From: JABDQA01 sp963824415
Lineage (GTDB): Bacteria > Desulfobacterota > Desulfobulbia > Desulfobulbales > Desulfocapsaceae
DNA length: 64,000 bases
Assembly: GCA_963824415.1 (NCBI GenBank)
Contig: CAWGPM010000005.1
Location: 310,001 to 374,000 of the forward strand
Direction: 5' to 3'
Position 1 is the first letter of the stretch, and each line of letters starts with the position of its first letter. Shown one piece after another: positions 1 to 8,377 of the stretch. The position numbers and the translations under genes were made by a program. Below the pieces are notes generated by a model that ran no database searches, was not told where the DNA came from, and saw only the letters and a program-made list of their open reading frames with translations.

Positions 1-195
1 GGCGGGCTGTACGCCTTTACCTGCTCACTGCAGGGTCATATGGAGCAGGCGGTATCCTTGCCCCTTAGACTGGTTCTGCTGGGGCTGGCCTTTTTCTTGC
101 TTAAACCGACACTGGTCATAATCCAGGTTGGCGCCTTAACGATGCTGCTAATCCTGCTTGTTATTAACATCAGACAGAAAGCCAGAAACAGCTGA
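1..195 (+). CDS. C-terminal end of a membrane transporter, possibly TRAP fused permease (partial)
   Basis: An open frame enters from the left edge and stops at TGA 193-195, giving the last 64 residues of a longer protein. They form two hydrophobic segments separated by a short polar turn and end in a basic tail (RQKARNS), as expected for the last helices of an inner-membrane protein. The pattern of a small-residue-rich segment, a proline, then a final leucine/valine-rich helix resembles the C-terminus of fused TRAP transporter permeases (DctQM type), but this is only a resemblance. The frame is certain to be coding-like; the family is a guess. Confidence 0.5.
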   Translation, partial: GGLYAFTCSLQGHMEQAVSLPLRLVLLGLAFFLLKPTLVIIQVGALTMLLILLVINIRQKARNS

Positions 196-347
196 AGCTG
201 AGGCTGAACTGACGCAGTTCAATGCCGGAGCTGCTCAGCCTCTCGGCCACTCTCCATAATCTCCAGCACCGTTGCATCTATTGAACAAAAAACGGAGATG
301 TTCCTGAAGAAGGAATACTAAGTTTCGGCAGGAGGAAAGATCAAGGC

Positions 348-484
348 TACCTTGAAAAATTGTCTTTTCGCCCTAACTCTGCGTTGCGCGCAAAAATTTT
401 ATCCTCGGAATATTACTTATATGCCTGCGGTAAAATTTTCACTTGTGCCTTGATTTTGATCGAAAATCCTAATTTTTCAAGGTA
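348..484. repeat. Palindromic intergenic repeat with nested stems
   Basis: Perfect 14-base inverted arms TACCTTGAAAAATT (348-361) and AATTTTTCAAGGTA (471-484) enclose a second pair TTTTCG/CGAAAA (365-370, 461-466) and a third pair AAAATTTTA/TAAAATTTT (393-401, 431-439). The whole 137 bases could fold as one long interrupted hairpin on either strand. The size and symmetry fit a miniature, non-coding interspersed repeat. I saw no second copy in this window, so dispersal is inferred. Confidence 0.7.
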
Positions 485-515
485 CCCTCAAGGTTTACAT
501 GAATGGGTCCAGAAT

Positions 516-779
516 TTACTTTTGAAAAATATAGCTAATTGCCTTTAAAATGAGAGTACAGACACCCCCCCACAGAACACTGTTAAACGGAATAACTATA
601 AACGACGATACGGGAAAATATGCCGCCGGCAGCATAAGAGTCCAGAAGAATAAGTGCCCAATACTTTGTTTTCCTTCAAGTCCGATTCCAAAGCATAAGA
701 ATAAAAGGACAACCAGCAGAAAGTGGACCGAAGACAACAGTATCGTTAATTTGATAAAACTCATTTTAGCCTTGCTCAA
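516..779 (-). CDS. Small hypothetical membrane protein
   Basis: An 87-residue frame with a TTG start (a second possible start is the ATG six codons in, at 764). AGAGGA lies about 11 bases before the TTG. The product is strongly hydrophobic: a helix at about residues 8-31, a polar break with GKQS, then further hydrophobic stretches at about 40-60 and 66-84, ending in FQK. I do not recognise a family. It stands alone between the repeat and the HD-GYP gene. The hydrophobic layout and lysine-rich ends favour a real small inner-membrane protein, but without homologues it could be a chance frame. Confidence 0.45.
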   Translation of the reverse strand: MSKAKMSFIKLTILLSSVHFLLVVLLFLCFGIGLEGKQSIGHLFFWTLMLPAAYFPVSSFIVIPFNSVLWGGVCTLILKAISYIFQK

Positions 780-1171
780 TATCTATCTTGTCCTCTAATC
801 ATAGCCCTTTGACTACTCTTCAGAAATTATAGATTAATCCGGGCTCAGTGTCTGCTCAGCCATGTATCTTTCTAGAAATAGAATATATCCAAATGAAATA
901 TATAAAGATTATTCTTTCGCAGAGAACAAGGATTCTTCCCGAAAACGTTCTACCGTGCCCTAATTGTCACGAGTTTACCTTGTTGACACTGCCCACTTGA
1001 AAACCTGTCTTGTATACATCGTGAATGTTCTACACCGGTTTATCCGGGGGAGTTCAATCTCATAGTCTCTGCAAGGTTCGGTTTGACAGAATAATCTTGT
1101 CCTTCAGCTGAGAAAATATATATGATAGGATTAGGTGATATATTGTTCCTTTGCTGAAGAGAGTTATCGAA
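780..1171. other. Intergenic stretch with no recognised gene
   Basis: About 390 AT-rich bases between the small membrane protein and the HD-GYP gene. Two perfect TTGACA hexamers occur at 983-988 and 1083-1088, but neither has a convincing -10 box at the usual spacing, so no promoter is called. I see no RNA gene or frame worth annotating. Confidence 0.4.
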
Positions 1172-2263
1172 ATGCCTGAGAAGCCAACATTTCAAAATCT
1201 GACCGAACTGATCGATCAAGAAGGATATATTGGTTTAGATCATAACACCACGATGGAGGAATTTGCCAGGGTAACCTCTATTTTAAAGGCAACCCTCGAA
1301 TCCACGGCAGACGGCATTGTGATTGTCAACCTTGATGGCAGAGTCGTAAATTTCAACCGCAGATTTCAGGCATTGTGCGGTATTTCCGACCACCTTATGA
1401 AATCCATGGACGACAATCAGATTCTGGCCCGTTTCATGAATCTGGTAAAGGTTCCCGAGACCTTCCTCGACAAAGTCGGGGAAATTTATGAGAGTCCTGA
1501 CGCTGCAGTTAAAGATATCATCGAATTCAAGGATGGTAGAATTTTCGAGCGGTTTTCGCTTCCCCAGGTTCTTGATGGAAAAACCGTCGGCAGGGTCTGG
1601 AGTTTTAGAGATATCACCGATTTCAGACGTACAGAAGATGAATTGCGAGAAACCTTAAAAACGCTTAGAATGGCCCTCGGGGGTACCATTCAGGCGATTG
1701 CTTTAACAGTCGAGAAAAGGGACCCCTATACGGCAGGTCATCAGCAACGCGTTTCCGATTTGGCTCGGGCCATTGCCACTGAAATGCGACTTTCAAAGAA
1801 CATCATCGACGGCATTCGACTGGCGGGATCAATACATGATCTGGGGAAAAGCAGTGTACCGACAGATATATTAAGTAAGCCGGGAAAACTGACAGAGCAC
1901 GAATTCGCCATCATTAAGACCCATCCGGAAGTTGGTTTTGATATCCTTAAAGGAATCCGTTTTCCCTGGCCCATTGCCAAGACAGTACTCCAGCATCACG
2001 AAAGACTTGATGGTACTGGATATCCGTCTGGGCTTAAGGGTGACGCAATTATTATTGAAGCGAAAGTAATTGCCGTCGCGGATGTTGTCGAGGCAATCAG
2101 TTCTCATAGGCCGTATCGCCCTGGATTGGGTATGAATGTCGCAATTAATGAAATAAATAAAGGAAAAGGCACCATATATGATGCTAAAGCGGTGGAAGCG
2201 TGTGCCAAGCTTCTCACCCAGAAAAATTTTAGATTCAGATTCTCCAATTGGAACACCAATTAA
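1172..2263 (+). CDS. PAS / HD-GYP domain cyclic-di-GMP phosphodiesterase
   Basis: Predicted to hydrolyse the second messenger cyclic-di-GMP, tuning motility or biofilm state. Residues about 40-155 form a PAS sensor (STADGIVIVNLDGRVVNFNR, ending in WSFRDITD). A short helix then leads to an HD-GYP domain from about 170 to 355, with the intact signatures HDLGK, HPEVG and HHERLDGTGYP. No membrane segment is visible, so it is a cytoplasmic sensor. The frame extends to a TTG at 1151, but ATG 1172 is preferred because GAAGAGAG sits 8 bases before it (363 residues). It is monocistronic. The family is clear; the PAS ligand is unknown. Confidence 0.9.
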   Translation: MPEKPTFQNLTELIDQEGYIGLDHNTTMEEFARVTSILKATLESTADGIVIVNLDGRVVNFNRRFQALCGISDHLMKSMDDNQILARFMNLVKVPETFLDKVGEIYESPDAAVKDIIEFKDGRIFERFSLPQVLDGKTVGRVWSFRDITDFRRTEDELRETLKTLRMALGGTIQAIALTVEKRDPYTAGHQQRVSDLARAIATEMRLSKNIIDGIRLAGSIHDLGKSSVPTDILSKPGKLTEHEFAIIKTHPEVGFDILKGIRFPWPIAKTVLQHHERLDGTGYPSGLKGDAIIIEAKVIAVADVVEAISSHRPYRPGLGMNVAINEINKGKGTIYDAKAVEACAKLLTQKNFRFRFSNWNTN

Positions 2264-2643
2264 GGATGAATGCATACAGAGCTGCATCCCCGTTCTTTTT
2301 GGGGGCCAGCCGGTTACGGAACATTCTGCTGCCGGCAGTCCTAAAAGGTAACGCCTATACTTCCGCCAATCACCCTGTCAAAAAATAGCATTGTCAACGA
2401 ATGGTTCTGACAAGCCACTAATTGACGTTGGGTCTTGCTTGAACCGTTTGCTGCAGATCTTCATAATCCTGTCGGAGAAGCGGTTCCAATTAACTAGATC
2501 CGCAGATTTATCATGCAGCTATAGAGATTCGAGCTGCCGGTGATTTCTATGGCAGTAATTGTTCTTTGGATGTCGTGTGCGCTTACGACCAACCCTTGAG
2601 ACCAATAGCCGGTAAGCAACTGATCTGCTATACGTTTGAGAAG
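2264..2643. other. Convergent intergenic stretch, nothing recognised
   Basis: About 380 bases between the 3' ends of the HD-GYP gene and the hydrolase gene. Short frames exist on the minus strand but have arginine-rich, low-quality compositions typical of non-coding DNA. No strong hairpin with a T-run was found. Confidence 0.4.
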
Positions 2644-3585
2644 TTACTCTGCCAGAAACGCTGTAACTTCTGATATCAACGGCTCTCTGATCTGGTTGCA
2701 TTCCATGTAGAGTTCATGGCGAGCATCTTTATATTCCCGGTAGGTGCGGTCGGGACAAGCCCGGGCGAAATCTCTCATCTCCTGCAAACTGACGATGCGG
2801 TCATCGGAGGCAGCCAGCAGCAGAACGGGGCTGCGAATTTTGGCAGCTTGTCTCTTGACTTGATCCGTCGCCCGATAAGCCTCATCCACCCATCTGTAGG
2901 TCGGCTCCTTGAGAACCGCATGTTTGAGACTGGCGGCCAGTTCGCTATTGAATTCAAAACGGCTTTTGTCCGACGTCCAGATGTTGTCAGCAACGCGCTG
3001 CTCTGCCCCTACAGTCCCACTGCGATAAATAGAACGCGTGCCGGCGCCAAGTCGCACCGCCGCAGCAACAAACAGACGCAGCAAAGCGGTTGGCAGCATC
3101 ATACCAGAATTTATACCGAACATCGGTGAGCCCATAACTACTTTCCCCACGGTTTCAGGCCGACTGGCAGCCTGCAGTGCGCTGACGGTTCCTCCCATCG
3201 AGTGGCTGAGCAGGTGGCAGGTTTTTATCCCGTGATGCGTCCTGAGCCAGGTGATGACCTGGTTGAGATCTTCTACATAGGTCTGAAATCGATCGATATG
3301 GCCTTTGCTCTCATCTTCCAATAATCGCCCTGAGCCCCCCTGTCCGCAATGGTCATAGATGCAAAGAGCCAGACCAGTCTGCTGCAGGTCCTCGGCCAGT
3401 TCAATATATTTCTCGATATACTCGGCCCGTCCAGTTACGACCATAAGCGCCTGGTCCACACCGGAGCGTGGTTGAAAGGCCAGACGCAGCCGGCACCCGG
3501 ATACGGAACTCAGATAATCCTCGATAAAATGGTCTTGATACCAAGCCATGCGTTCCAGGATTTGTGTTTGATAATTTTCACTCAT
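2644..3585 (-). CDS. Alpha/beta hydrolase, lysophospholipase/monoacylglycerol-lipase type
   Basis: A 313-residue serine hydrolase of the PldB-like family, expected to cleave lysophospholipids or other lipid esters in the cytoplasm or at the inner membrane face. The nucleophile elbow is SHSMGG with Ser129. The acid is in AASDDRIV and the catalytic His in DARHELYME near the C-terminus, so the triad looks complete. The oxyanion region is the early VVTGRAEYIEKY segment, typical of PldB relatives. No signal peptide is seen. It is transcribed alone, convergent to the HD-GYP gene. The exact substrate cannot be told from sequence. Confidence 0.85.
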   Translation of the reverse strand: MSENYQTQILERMAWYQDHFIEDYLSSVSGCRLRLAFQPRSGVDQALMVVTGRAEYIEKYIELAEDLQQTGLALCIYDHCGQGGSGRLLEDESKGHIDRFQTYVEDLNQVITWLRTHHGIKTCHLLSHSMGGTVSALQAASRPETVGKVVMGSPMFGINSGMMLPTALLRLFVAAAVRLGAGTRSIYRSGTVGAEQRVADNIWTSDKSRFEFNSELAASLKHAVLKEPTYRWVDEAYRATDQVKRQAAKIRSPVLLLAASDDRIVSLQEMRDFARACPDRTYREYKDARHELYMECNQIREPLISEVTAFLAE

Positions 3586-3964
3586 CAGGTTTTTGGGTAT
3601 CAGTTTTTCGCTTAGATTACTTTATAGGGCCCGCAGCTGATATGTATTGCCGAACACAGTCTATTAACCTGATTAAGCAGCCATCTCGTTAGCCGAGATT
3701 TAGAGCCTGCCGCCCTGCCGATGAGTCAGGACTGGCAAATCAATAGATACTTTGGCATATCGCAATGCAAAACACCATATCAAATTGGTTGCCGGGGCCA
3801 TCTTCAGATGATAACATTCACTGTAGTATCTGCCGGTTATCAAACTCGACTTTATTTGCCGAGTTCGAGCCGATGTTTCGCCCCGGTGCAACGCAAGTTA
3901 AACATCGCCTCGTCCAGACTGCAGCGTTTCAGAGAACCGTCGCTTCTTTGCAAGAGGAATCAAC
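3586..3964. other. Divergent intergenic region upstream of fbp
   Basis: About 380 bases between the divergently transcribed hydrolase and FBPase genes; it must carry both promoters. I could not single out a good -35/-10 pair and see no RNA gene or conserved small protein. Confidence 0.4.
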
Positions 3965-5833
3965 ATGGGCAAAACCCGAACAGCAAAACAAATTGAAAAT
4001 AGCCAGTCTGCAGCCGGGCCGGTCAAAGCCAGCAATGTCGATGATCTGGCCCAGCGCTTGCTGCATCTCGAGACCGAACTCGGCTCAAATATCCCGACCA
4101 CACTCTGGATAAGCGATCTGCACGGCGAAGGTGATCGTTTCAAATCCATACTTCGAGGCCGCTTTGGCGTACTCTACCAGACCTGTCGGGAGGCGCTGCC
4201 CAACACCTTTGCCACCGACAAGGTGCAGTATCTCGTAAAGATCATTCGACACCAGTATTTCATCGAAGACCAGACCATAAATATGGACACTCAGGATGTT
4301 ATTCTCTGCCTGGTCCAAATTCTCAAATACAAGCTGACGAATGCCCGCTACCGAAGCGAAGAAATCCTCAGACCGGAATTCAGAGATACGATCAACAGGC
4401 TGTTGTCCGGACTGCCGGTACCGGACCCGATCTTTGAGGAAGAGGTCATTTCGGCCCGGCTCATTGCCCATCTGTGCCATGCCATTCGCAATGTTCTTCT
4501 CGACCGTATCCAGGTGCTGGGCGATGTCTTCGATCGCGGCCCGCAGCCGGACAAGATCATTCGCTTTCTTTCCTCGGTGCCCTACCGCCGGATTGTTGAC
4601 TACGTTCTGGGAAACCATGATATCCTGTGGATGGGGGCCGCTTCCGGCAACAGATCGTTGATTGCCGAAACCATCCGCATCACCTGCCGCTATGATCATT
4701 TTGATTTTATGAAGCGGCTCAACTTCGACATATCCAGGCTCGAAGCCTTTGCCTATTCGACCTATCCAGCCGACCGTGTGACCGGTAACTTCAAAGCAGT
4801 GACCGAAAAAGGCCGCGCCATGGAAAAAGCGCTGGCCATCATCCAGTTTAAACTCGAAGAGCAGACCATTGGGGATTTTCCCGAATATGAAATGCAGTCG
4901 CGCCTCTGGCTCGACCGGCTCTCGGGCATGCTGCAGAATGATAAAACCAGCGGCCTGAACGATACGTTTTTTCCGACCGTCGACCATGAGAACCCCAGTG
5001 AGTTGACGGAAGAAGAGCAGGAAGTGATCGAGGACCTGGCCCGGCAGTTTTCCACCAACAGAAAACTTCGGCGCCTGATTGGCTATCTCTTTCGGGTCGG
5101 CAAGACCTACTCGATTTATAACAATATTTTGAATATTCATGCTCTGGTTCCTTCCAACAGTAAAGGAGAATTTGATGAATTCCTGGGGCGCAGCGGCCGG
5201 AATCTTCTCGATTTCATCCAGACCACCATCGAACGGGTCGGAAAAAATTATCTCAGCGGAAAAACACAACAGCACAAGGACCAGGCACTGTTTTTCTATC
5301 TTTGGTGCGGTCCGAAATCGCCGTTTTTCGGCAAACACGCGATGAAAACATTCGAGCGGTATTTTCTGATTGATAAAGCGAGCCATGTGGAAAGATCACT
5401 CTATTGGCTGCCAAATCTCGAGAAACCTCAATTCAAGCAGAAACTGCTCGAAGAATTCGGCGTACAACGGGTGGTCTACGGTCATACCCCGATCAATTAC
5501 CTCAAGGGCAAACATATGGCCAGCGAAGACGGCGTGGCCATCAATGTGGACGGAGGATTCGCCGCCGCTTACTACAACCGCGGCCACTCCCTGGTGCAGA
5601 CGCCGCATCAGCTCTACGGCATTATTCTGCCCACGCCGGACGAGATCAAGGAGGCTGAACGCAGATTAGAGTCTGCCCCGCTCGACATCGAACTCATTGA
5701 CGAATTTCTGCATCCACTGAAGGTAAAAGACACCCAGGAAGGCGTGAAAATGAGACGAGAACGCGACCAACTTCTCAAAGAGATCACCAGGCTGGCCGCA
5801 GAATCCGTCCGGCCCAGCGCTGCCGCTCACTAA
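3965..5833 (+). CDS. fbp: Fructose-1,6-bisphosphatase class III
   Basis: Dephosphorylates fructose 1,6-bisphosphate to fructose 6-phosphate in gluconeogenesis. This is the large metallophosphoesterase-fold form (622 residues, close to the family's usual 620-670), first known from Firmicutes. The metal-site motifs are all present: SDLHGE (Asp51, His53), GDVFDRGP, GNHD, and GHTP near residue 505, with an INVDGGFA stretch following. The middle third is the helical insert that separates the motifs in this family. The start is ATG 3965, with AAGAGGAA 6 bases upstream. It is followed after 30 bases by a GlpX-like gene, so the two are probably co-transcribed. Confidence 0.93.
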   Translation: MGKTRTAKQIENSQSAAGPVKASNVDDLAQRLLHLETELGSNIPTTLWISDLHGEGDRFKSILRGRFGVLYQTCREALPNTFATDKVQYLVKIIRHQYFIEDQTINMDTQDVILCLVQILKYKLTNARYRSEEILRPEFRDTINRLLSGLPVPDPIFEEEVISARLIAHLCHAIRNVLLDRIQVLGDVFDRGPQPDKIIRFLSSVPYRRIVDYVLGNHDILWMGAASGNRSLIAETIRITCRYDHFDFMKRLNFDISRLEAFAYSTYPADRVTGNFKAVTEKGRAMEKALAIIQFKLEEQTIGDFPEYEMQSRLWLDRLSGMLQNDKTSGLNDTFFPTVDHENPSELTEEEQEVIEDLARQFSTNRKLRRLIGYLFRVGKTYSIYNNILNIHALVPSNSKGEFDEFLGRSGRNLLDFIQTTIERVGKNYLSGKTQQHKDQALFFYLWCGPKSPFFGKHAMKTFERYFLIDKASHVERSLYWLPNLEKPQFKQKLLEEFGVQRVVYGHTPINYLKGKHMASEDGVAINVDGGFAAAYYNRGHSLVQTPHQLYGIILPTPDEIKEAERRLESAPLDIELIDEFLHPLKVKDTQEGVKMRRERDQLLKEITRLAAESVRPSAAAH

Positions 5834-5863
5834 TCCAAACGATTCAGCCCAACAGGTATAACT

Positions 5864-6811
5864 ATGGATATCAACTACGGAATGGAAATCGTCAGGGCCA
5901 CCGAGATTGCCGCTTTGACTGCCTCCAGAGAACAGGGGCTGGGCGACTATATCCAGATCTTGAATCACGCCCGCGCCGCGATAGCCAAAACCCTGAACCG
6001 GCTCAATATCGACGGCTATATAATCAACGACCGTTTCCACGATCGGAAAGATATCGTGGCAATGCCTGAAAAGATCGGCCAGGGCGGTCCAACCATGGAC
6101 CTGATGGCTATCGGCCTCGAGGCCCATCACTCTGCCGCCACCGGCGGCAACAACGCCACCTCGTATGCGGTTATTGCACCCCAGGGAGTAATTCAGTCCG
6201 TTCCCAATCTGAGCATGTATAAAATCGTGGTCGGCCCCAAGGTCGGCAACGTTATCGATATCAATCAGCCGCCCATGATCAATGTAAAAAGAACCGCGCG
6301 TTCGTTGGGCAAATACACCGAAAACGTAACGGTCTGTATCCTCAATATGGCCAGACATAAACAATTGATCAAAGAAGTGCGGCAGACCGGCGCCCGAATT
6401 AAACTGATCGAGGAAGGCGAGGTGTCAGGCTGTCTCTCGGCCATTACCGGAGAAAAGGCCGATATCTACATGGGCTACGGCTACGCTCCGGAAGCCACCC
6501 TGATTGCTGCAGCAATCAACTGTCTGGGGGGCTATTTAGAGGGAAAAATCTTCTATGAGAACAATCGGGACCGGGACCAGGCCCGTTTCCATGGCATCAA
6601 CGATTTCAACAAGATCTTCAGGACCCAGGATCTGATCCGCTCGCGAGAGGTGGCTGTGGCCGCCACCGGAGTCACCGACGGCGAATTTCTCGAGGGAGTT
6701 CGTTTCACCTCCAACGGCGCGGTAACCAATTCCTTTGTCGCCCGGGCAGAGACAAAAACCTACCGGCAGCTCGAGACCAGACACTTCTTCGATTACAAGC
6801 CGGTTTTCTAA
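5864..6811 (+). CDS. GlpX-like (class II FBPase family) protein with degenerate metal site
   Basis: The 315-residue product aligns by eye with class II fructose-1,6-bisphosphatase (GlpX) along its length: TEIAAL near the N-terminus, IDG, YKIVVGP, GKYTENVTVCIL, GYAPEA and ATGVTDGEFLEGVRF. The catalytic motifs are lost, however. The Asp-rich GDKNTADG region reads GDYIQILN, the GEGEIDEAP motif reads NDRFHDRKD, and DPIEGT reads GLEAHHS. The Glu of the GAPEG motif survives. It follows an intact class III FBPase by 30 bases. It is therefore probably not an active FBPase; a regulatory, substrate-sensing or altered enzymatic role is inference. AGG about 10 bases before ATG 5864 is a weak ribosome site. 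Confidence 0.75.
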   Translation: MDINYGMEIVRATEIAALTASREQGLGDYIQILNHARAAIAKTLNRLNIDGYIINDRFHDRKDIVAMPEKIGQGGPTMDLMAIGLEAHHSAATGGNNATSYAVIAPQGVIQSVPNLSMYKIVVGPKVGNVIDINQPPMINVKRTARSLGKYTENVTVCILNMARHKQLIKEVRQTGARIKLIEEGEVSGCLSAITGEKADIYMGYGYAPEATLIAAAINCLGGYLEGKIFYENNRDRDQARFHGINDFNKIFRTQDLIRSREVAVAATGVTDGEFLEGVRFTSNGAVTNSFVARAETKTYRQLETRHFFDYKPVF

Positions 6812-6887
6812 AATCGTATAACCAGCAGAGCTTTACTTTCTTTATCATCGAAAAGCTCATCCGCTGCATTGAGCAAGTCTTCCATCC

Positions 6888-6922
6888 AACCGATGCAGTA
6901 AATTCGGAGCATCGCATCGGTT
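6888..6922 (+). terminator. Possible rho-independent terminator after the GlpX-like gene
   Basis: A perfect 9-base stem AACCGATGC (6888-6896) / GCATCGGTT (6914-6922) with a 17-base loop. It is followed by only two further T residues before CC, so the U-tract is poor. It lies 77 bases past the stop codon. Confidence 0.4.
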
Positions 6923-7046
6923 TTCCGATCTGTATTCCATTGCCAGAATAAATCCCAAAAGGCTATCGCTTGTTGGTCGGAGAACGGTTATAGTGCAACT
7001 CATTCATCTCCCTTTGACTAATATAACCCAGCTGGAGGAAAAATAT

Positions 7047-8369
7047 ATGTCCTGGCGCCTATCAGAAACCCTCTTTGTGCTTTTATTGGTAAGCTTCCTG
7101 CTTCCCTCAATGCTCTACGCCAAACCAGATGCATCGGTAAAGTTCTCAGTGATTCGTAAGGAAAACCCAAATCTTGCCAAAGAGACGCTGATCCTACCCT
7201 ATGCCTTTCCGTCCGAAACAATGGGCGCCACCATTGGCGTCGGCGGTCTTGCAAAAGGTTATTTCCAGGACCAACTGCTCTTCGGTGCTACTGCGTTCGG
7301 CAGTGTTGACGATGCCAAAGGCTTTCTTGGCGGCATGTGGGATTACAAACTGCCCTTTACCAACCGGCTCTATTTTACCGCCTATGGTGCAGTTTCCTAT
7401 TATCCCCGACAGCGGGCTTATACCGAGGTCCCGCGCCGGGCATCCTCAGAGCGGCCGCCGCCGGCTGGATCAAACAATTCGGATCCAGACGACTATATCG
7501 AAGACGATGGAGACGACAACTGGCTTGAACTAAAACTTGAATATGTCCTTCCCCTCGGTAGCGCCAGGAACAAGGATACCATCGAATATCAACTTTCCAA
7601 CGGGATTCTGCAAGCGGGCGCGACCGGTGGCCAAACCTGGAACCCCCTATCCAGCGGAGTTTCGGTTCTCTACCTGGGCAGTTCCTCTCGATACCAGGAT
7701 TTTCAGACCGACGAGGTGACCTACTCAGGGGACATGTTCCCATTCAAATTCGGCTATCTTTACAACAATACCGATTTCCCGACCAATCCAAGCTTCGGCA
7801 GTTCCCAGTATATCAGCTACAGCAAAGATTTCAGCGACGGCAATTACGGCTCCTGGGATTTTCTGGAATTTGAGGCAAGTAAATACTTTGATTTTGGTGA
7901 ATCCTCCTGGTCTCGCCAGCAGGTTCTTGCTCTGAATTTCTGGACCGGATCCTCTCTTTCCTGGAAAGAAACTGAGGTCGACGGTGTTACCATCGTTGAG
8001 AATAAACCACCGTATCTTGCCGGTGCCCGGCTTGGCGGGTTCTACCGGATGCGCGGCTTTGAAAACAACCGTTTCAATGATCGTTCAGTCATCTATACCG
8101 CCGCCGAATACCGTTACACCCTGAAATGGAATCCGGTCGCCGGTGTCAATTGGTTGCGCTGGCTCAAACTCGACTGGTTTCAGCTGGTACCCTTTGTCGA
8201 AGGCGGCAGAGTTGCCGGGGATTACGATCTTAGCGAACTGTTTTCCGACTGGAAATTTGACGCCGGACTAGGCATCCGGGCAATGACGGCTGGCGCCGTG
8301 GTTCGCTTCGACATGGCCGTTTCCGATGAAGGCGGAGCAGCCTGGGTCATGTTTCAGCAACCGTTTTAG
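7047..8369 (+). CDS. Omp85-type outer membrane beta-barrel protein without POTRA domains
   Basis: A 440-residue exported protein. A signal peptide (hydrophobic LLLVSFLLP core, likely cut after SMLYA, residue 25) is followed by alternating aromatic strands and a terminal phenylalanine, the usual C-terminus of a barrel recognised by BamA. The RMRGFENNRF segment corresponds to the conserved (V)RGF/Y loop of the BamA/TamA surface-antigen (D15) family. There is no room for N-terminal POTRA repeats, so it is a barrel-only member. An upstream in-frame start at 6993 is rejected because GGAGGA lies 8 bases before ATG 7047 and only this start exposes the signal peptide. Residues about 130-155 are acidic and proline-rich, probably a surface loop. 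Function unknown. Confidence 0.8.
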   Translation: MSWRLSETLFVLLLVSFLLPSMLYAKPDASVKFSVIRKENPNLAKETLILPYAFPSETMGATIGVGGLAKGYFQDQLLFGATAFGSVDDAKGFLGGMWDYKLPFTNRLYFTAYGAVSYYPRQRAYTEVPRRASSERPPPAGSNNSDPDDYIEDDGDDNWLELKLEYVLPLGSARNKDTIEYQLSNGILQAGATGGQTWNPLSSGVSVLYLGSSSRYQDFQTDEVTYSGDMFPFKFGYLYNNTDFPTNPSFGSSQYISYSKDFSDGNYGSWDFLEFEASKYFDFGESSWSRQQVLALNFWTGSSLSWKETEVDGVTIVENKPPYLAGARLGGFYRMRGFENNRFNDRSVIYTAAEYRYTLKWNPVAGVNWLRWLKLDWFQLVPFVEGGRVAGDYDLSELFSDWKFDAGLGIRAMTAGAVVRFDMAVSDEGGAAWVMFQQPF

Positions 8370-8377
8370 ATCGTTTT

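Noticed and set aside
360..548. 62-codon frame on the plus strand through the palindromic repeat
   Set aside because: It starts inside the repeat arm and reads through its stems; not plausible as a protein.
2519..2701. 60-codon minus-strand frame after the hydrolase gene
   Set aside because: Arg/Ser/His-rich composition, overlaps the hydrolase end, no support.
4085..5386. 433-codon open frame antisense to the class III FBPase
   Set aside because: Shadow of a well-conserved gene; no family motifs.
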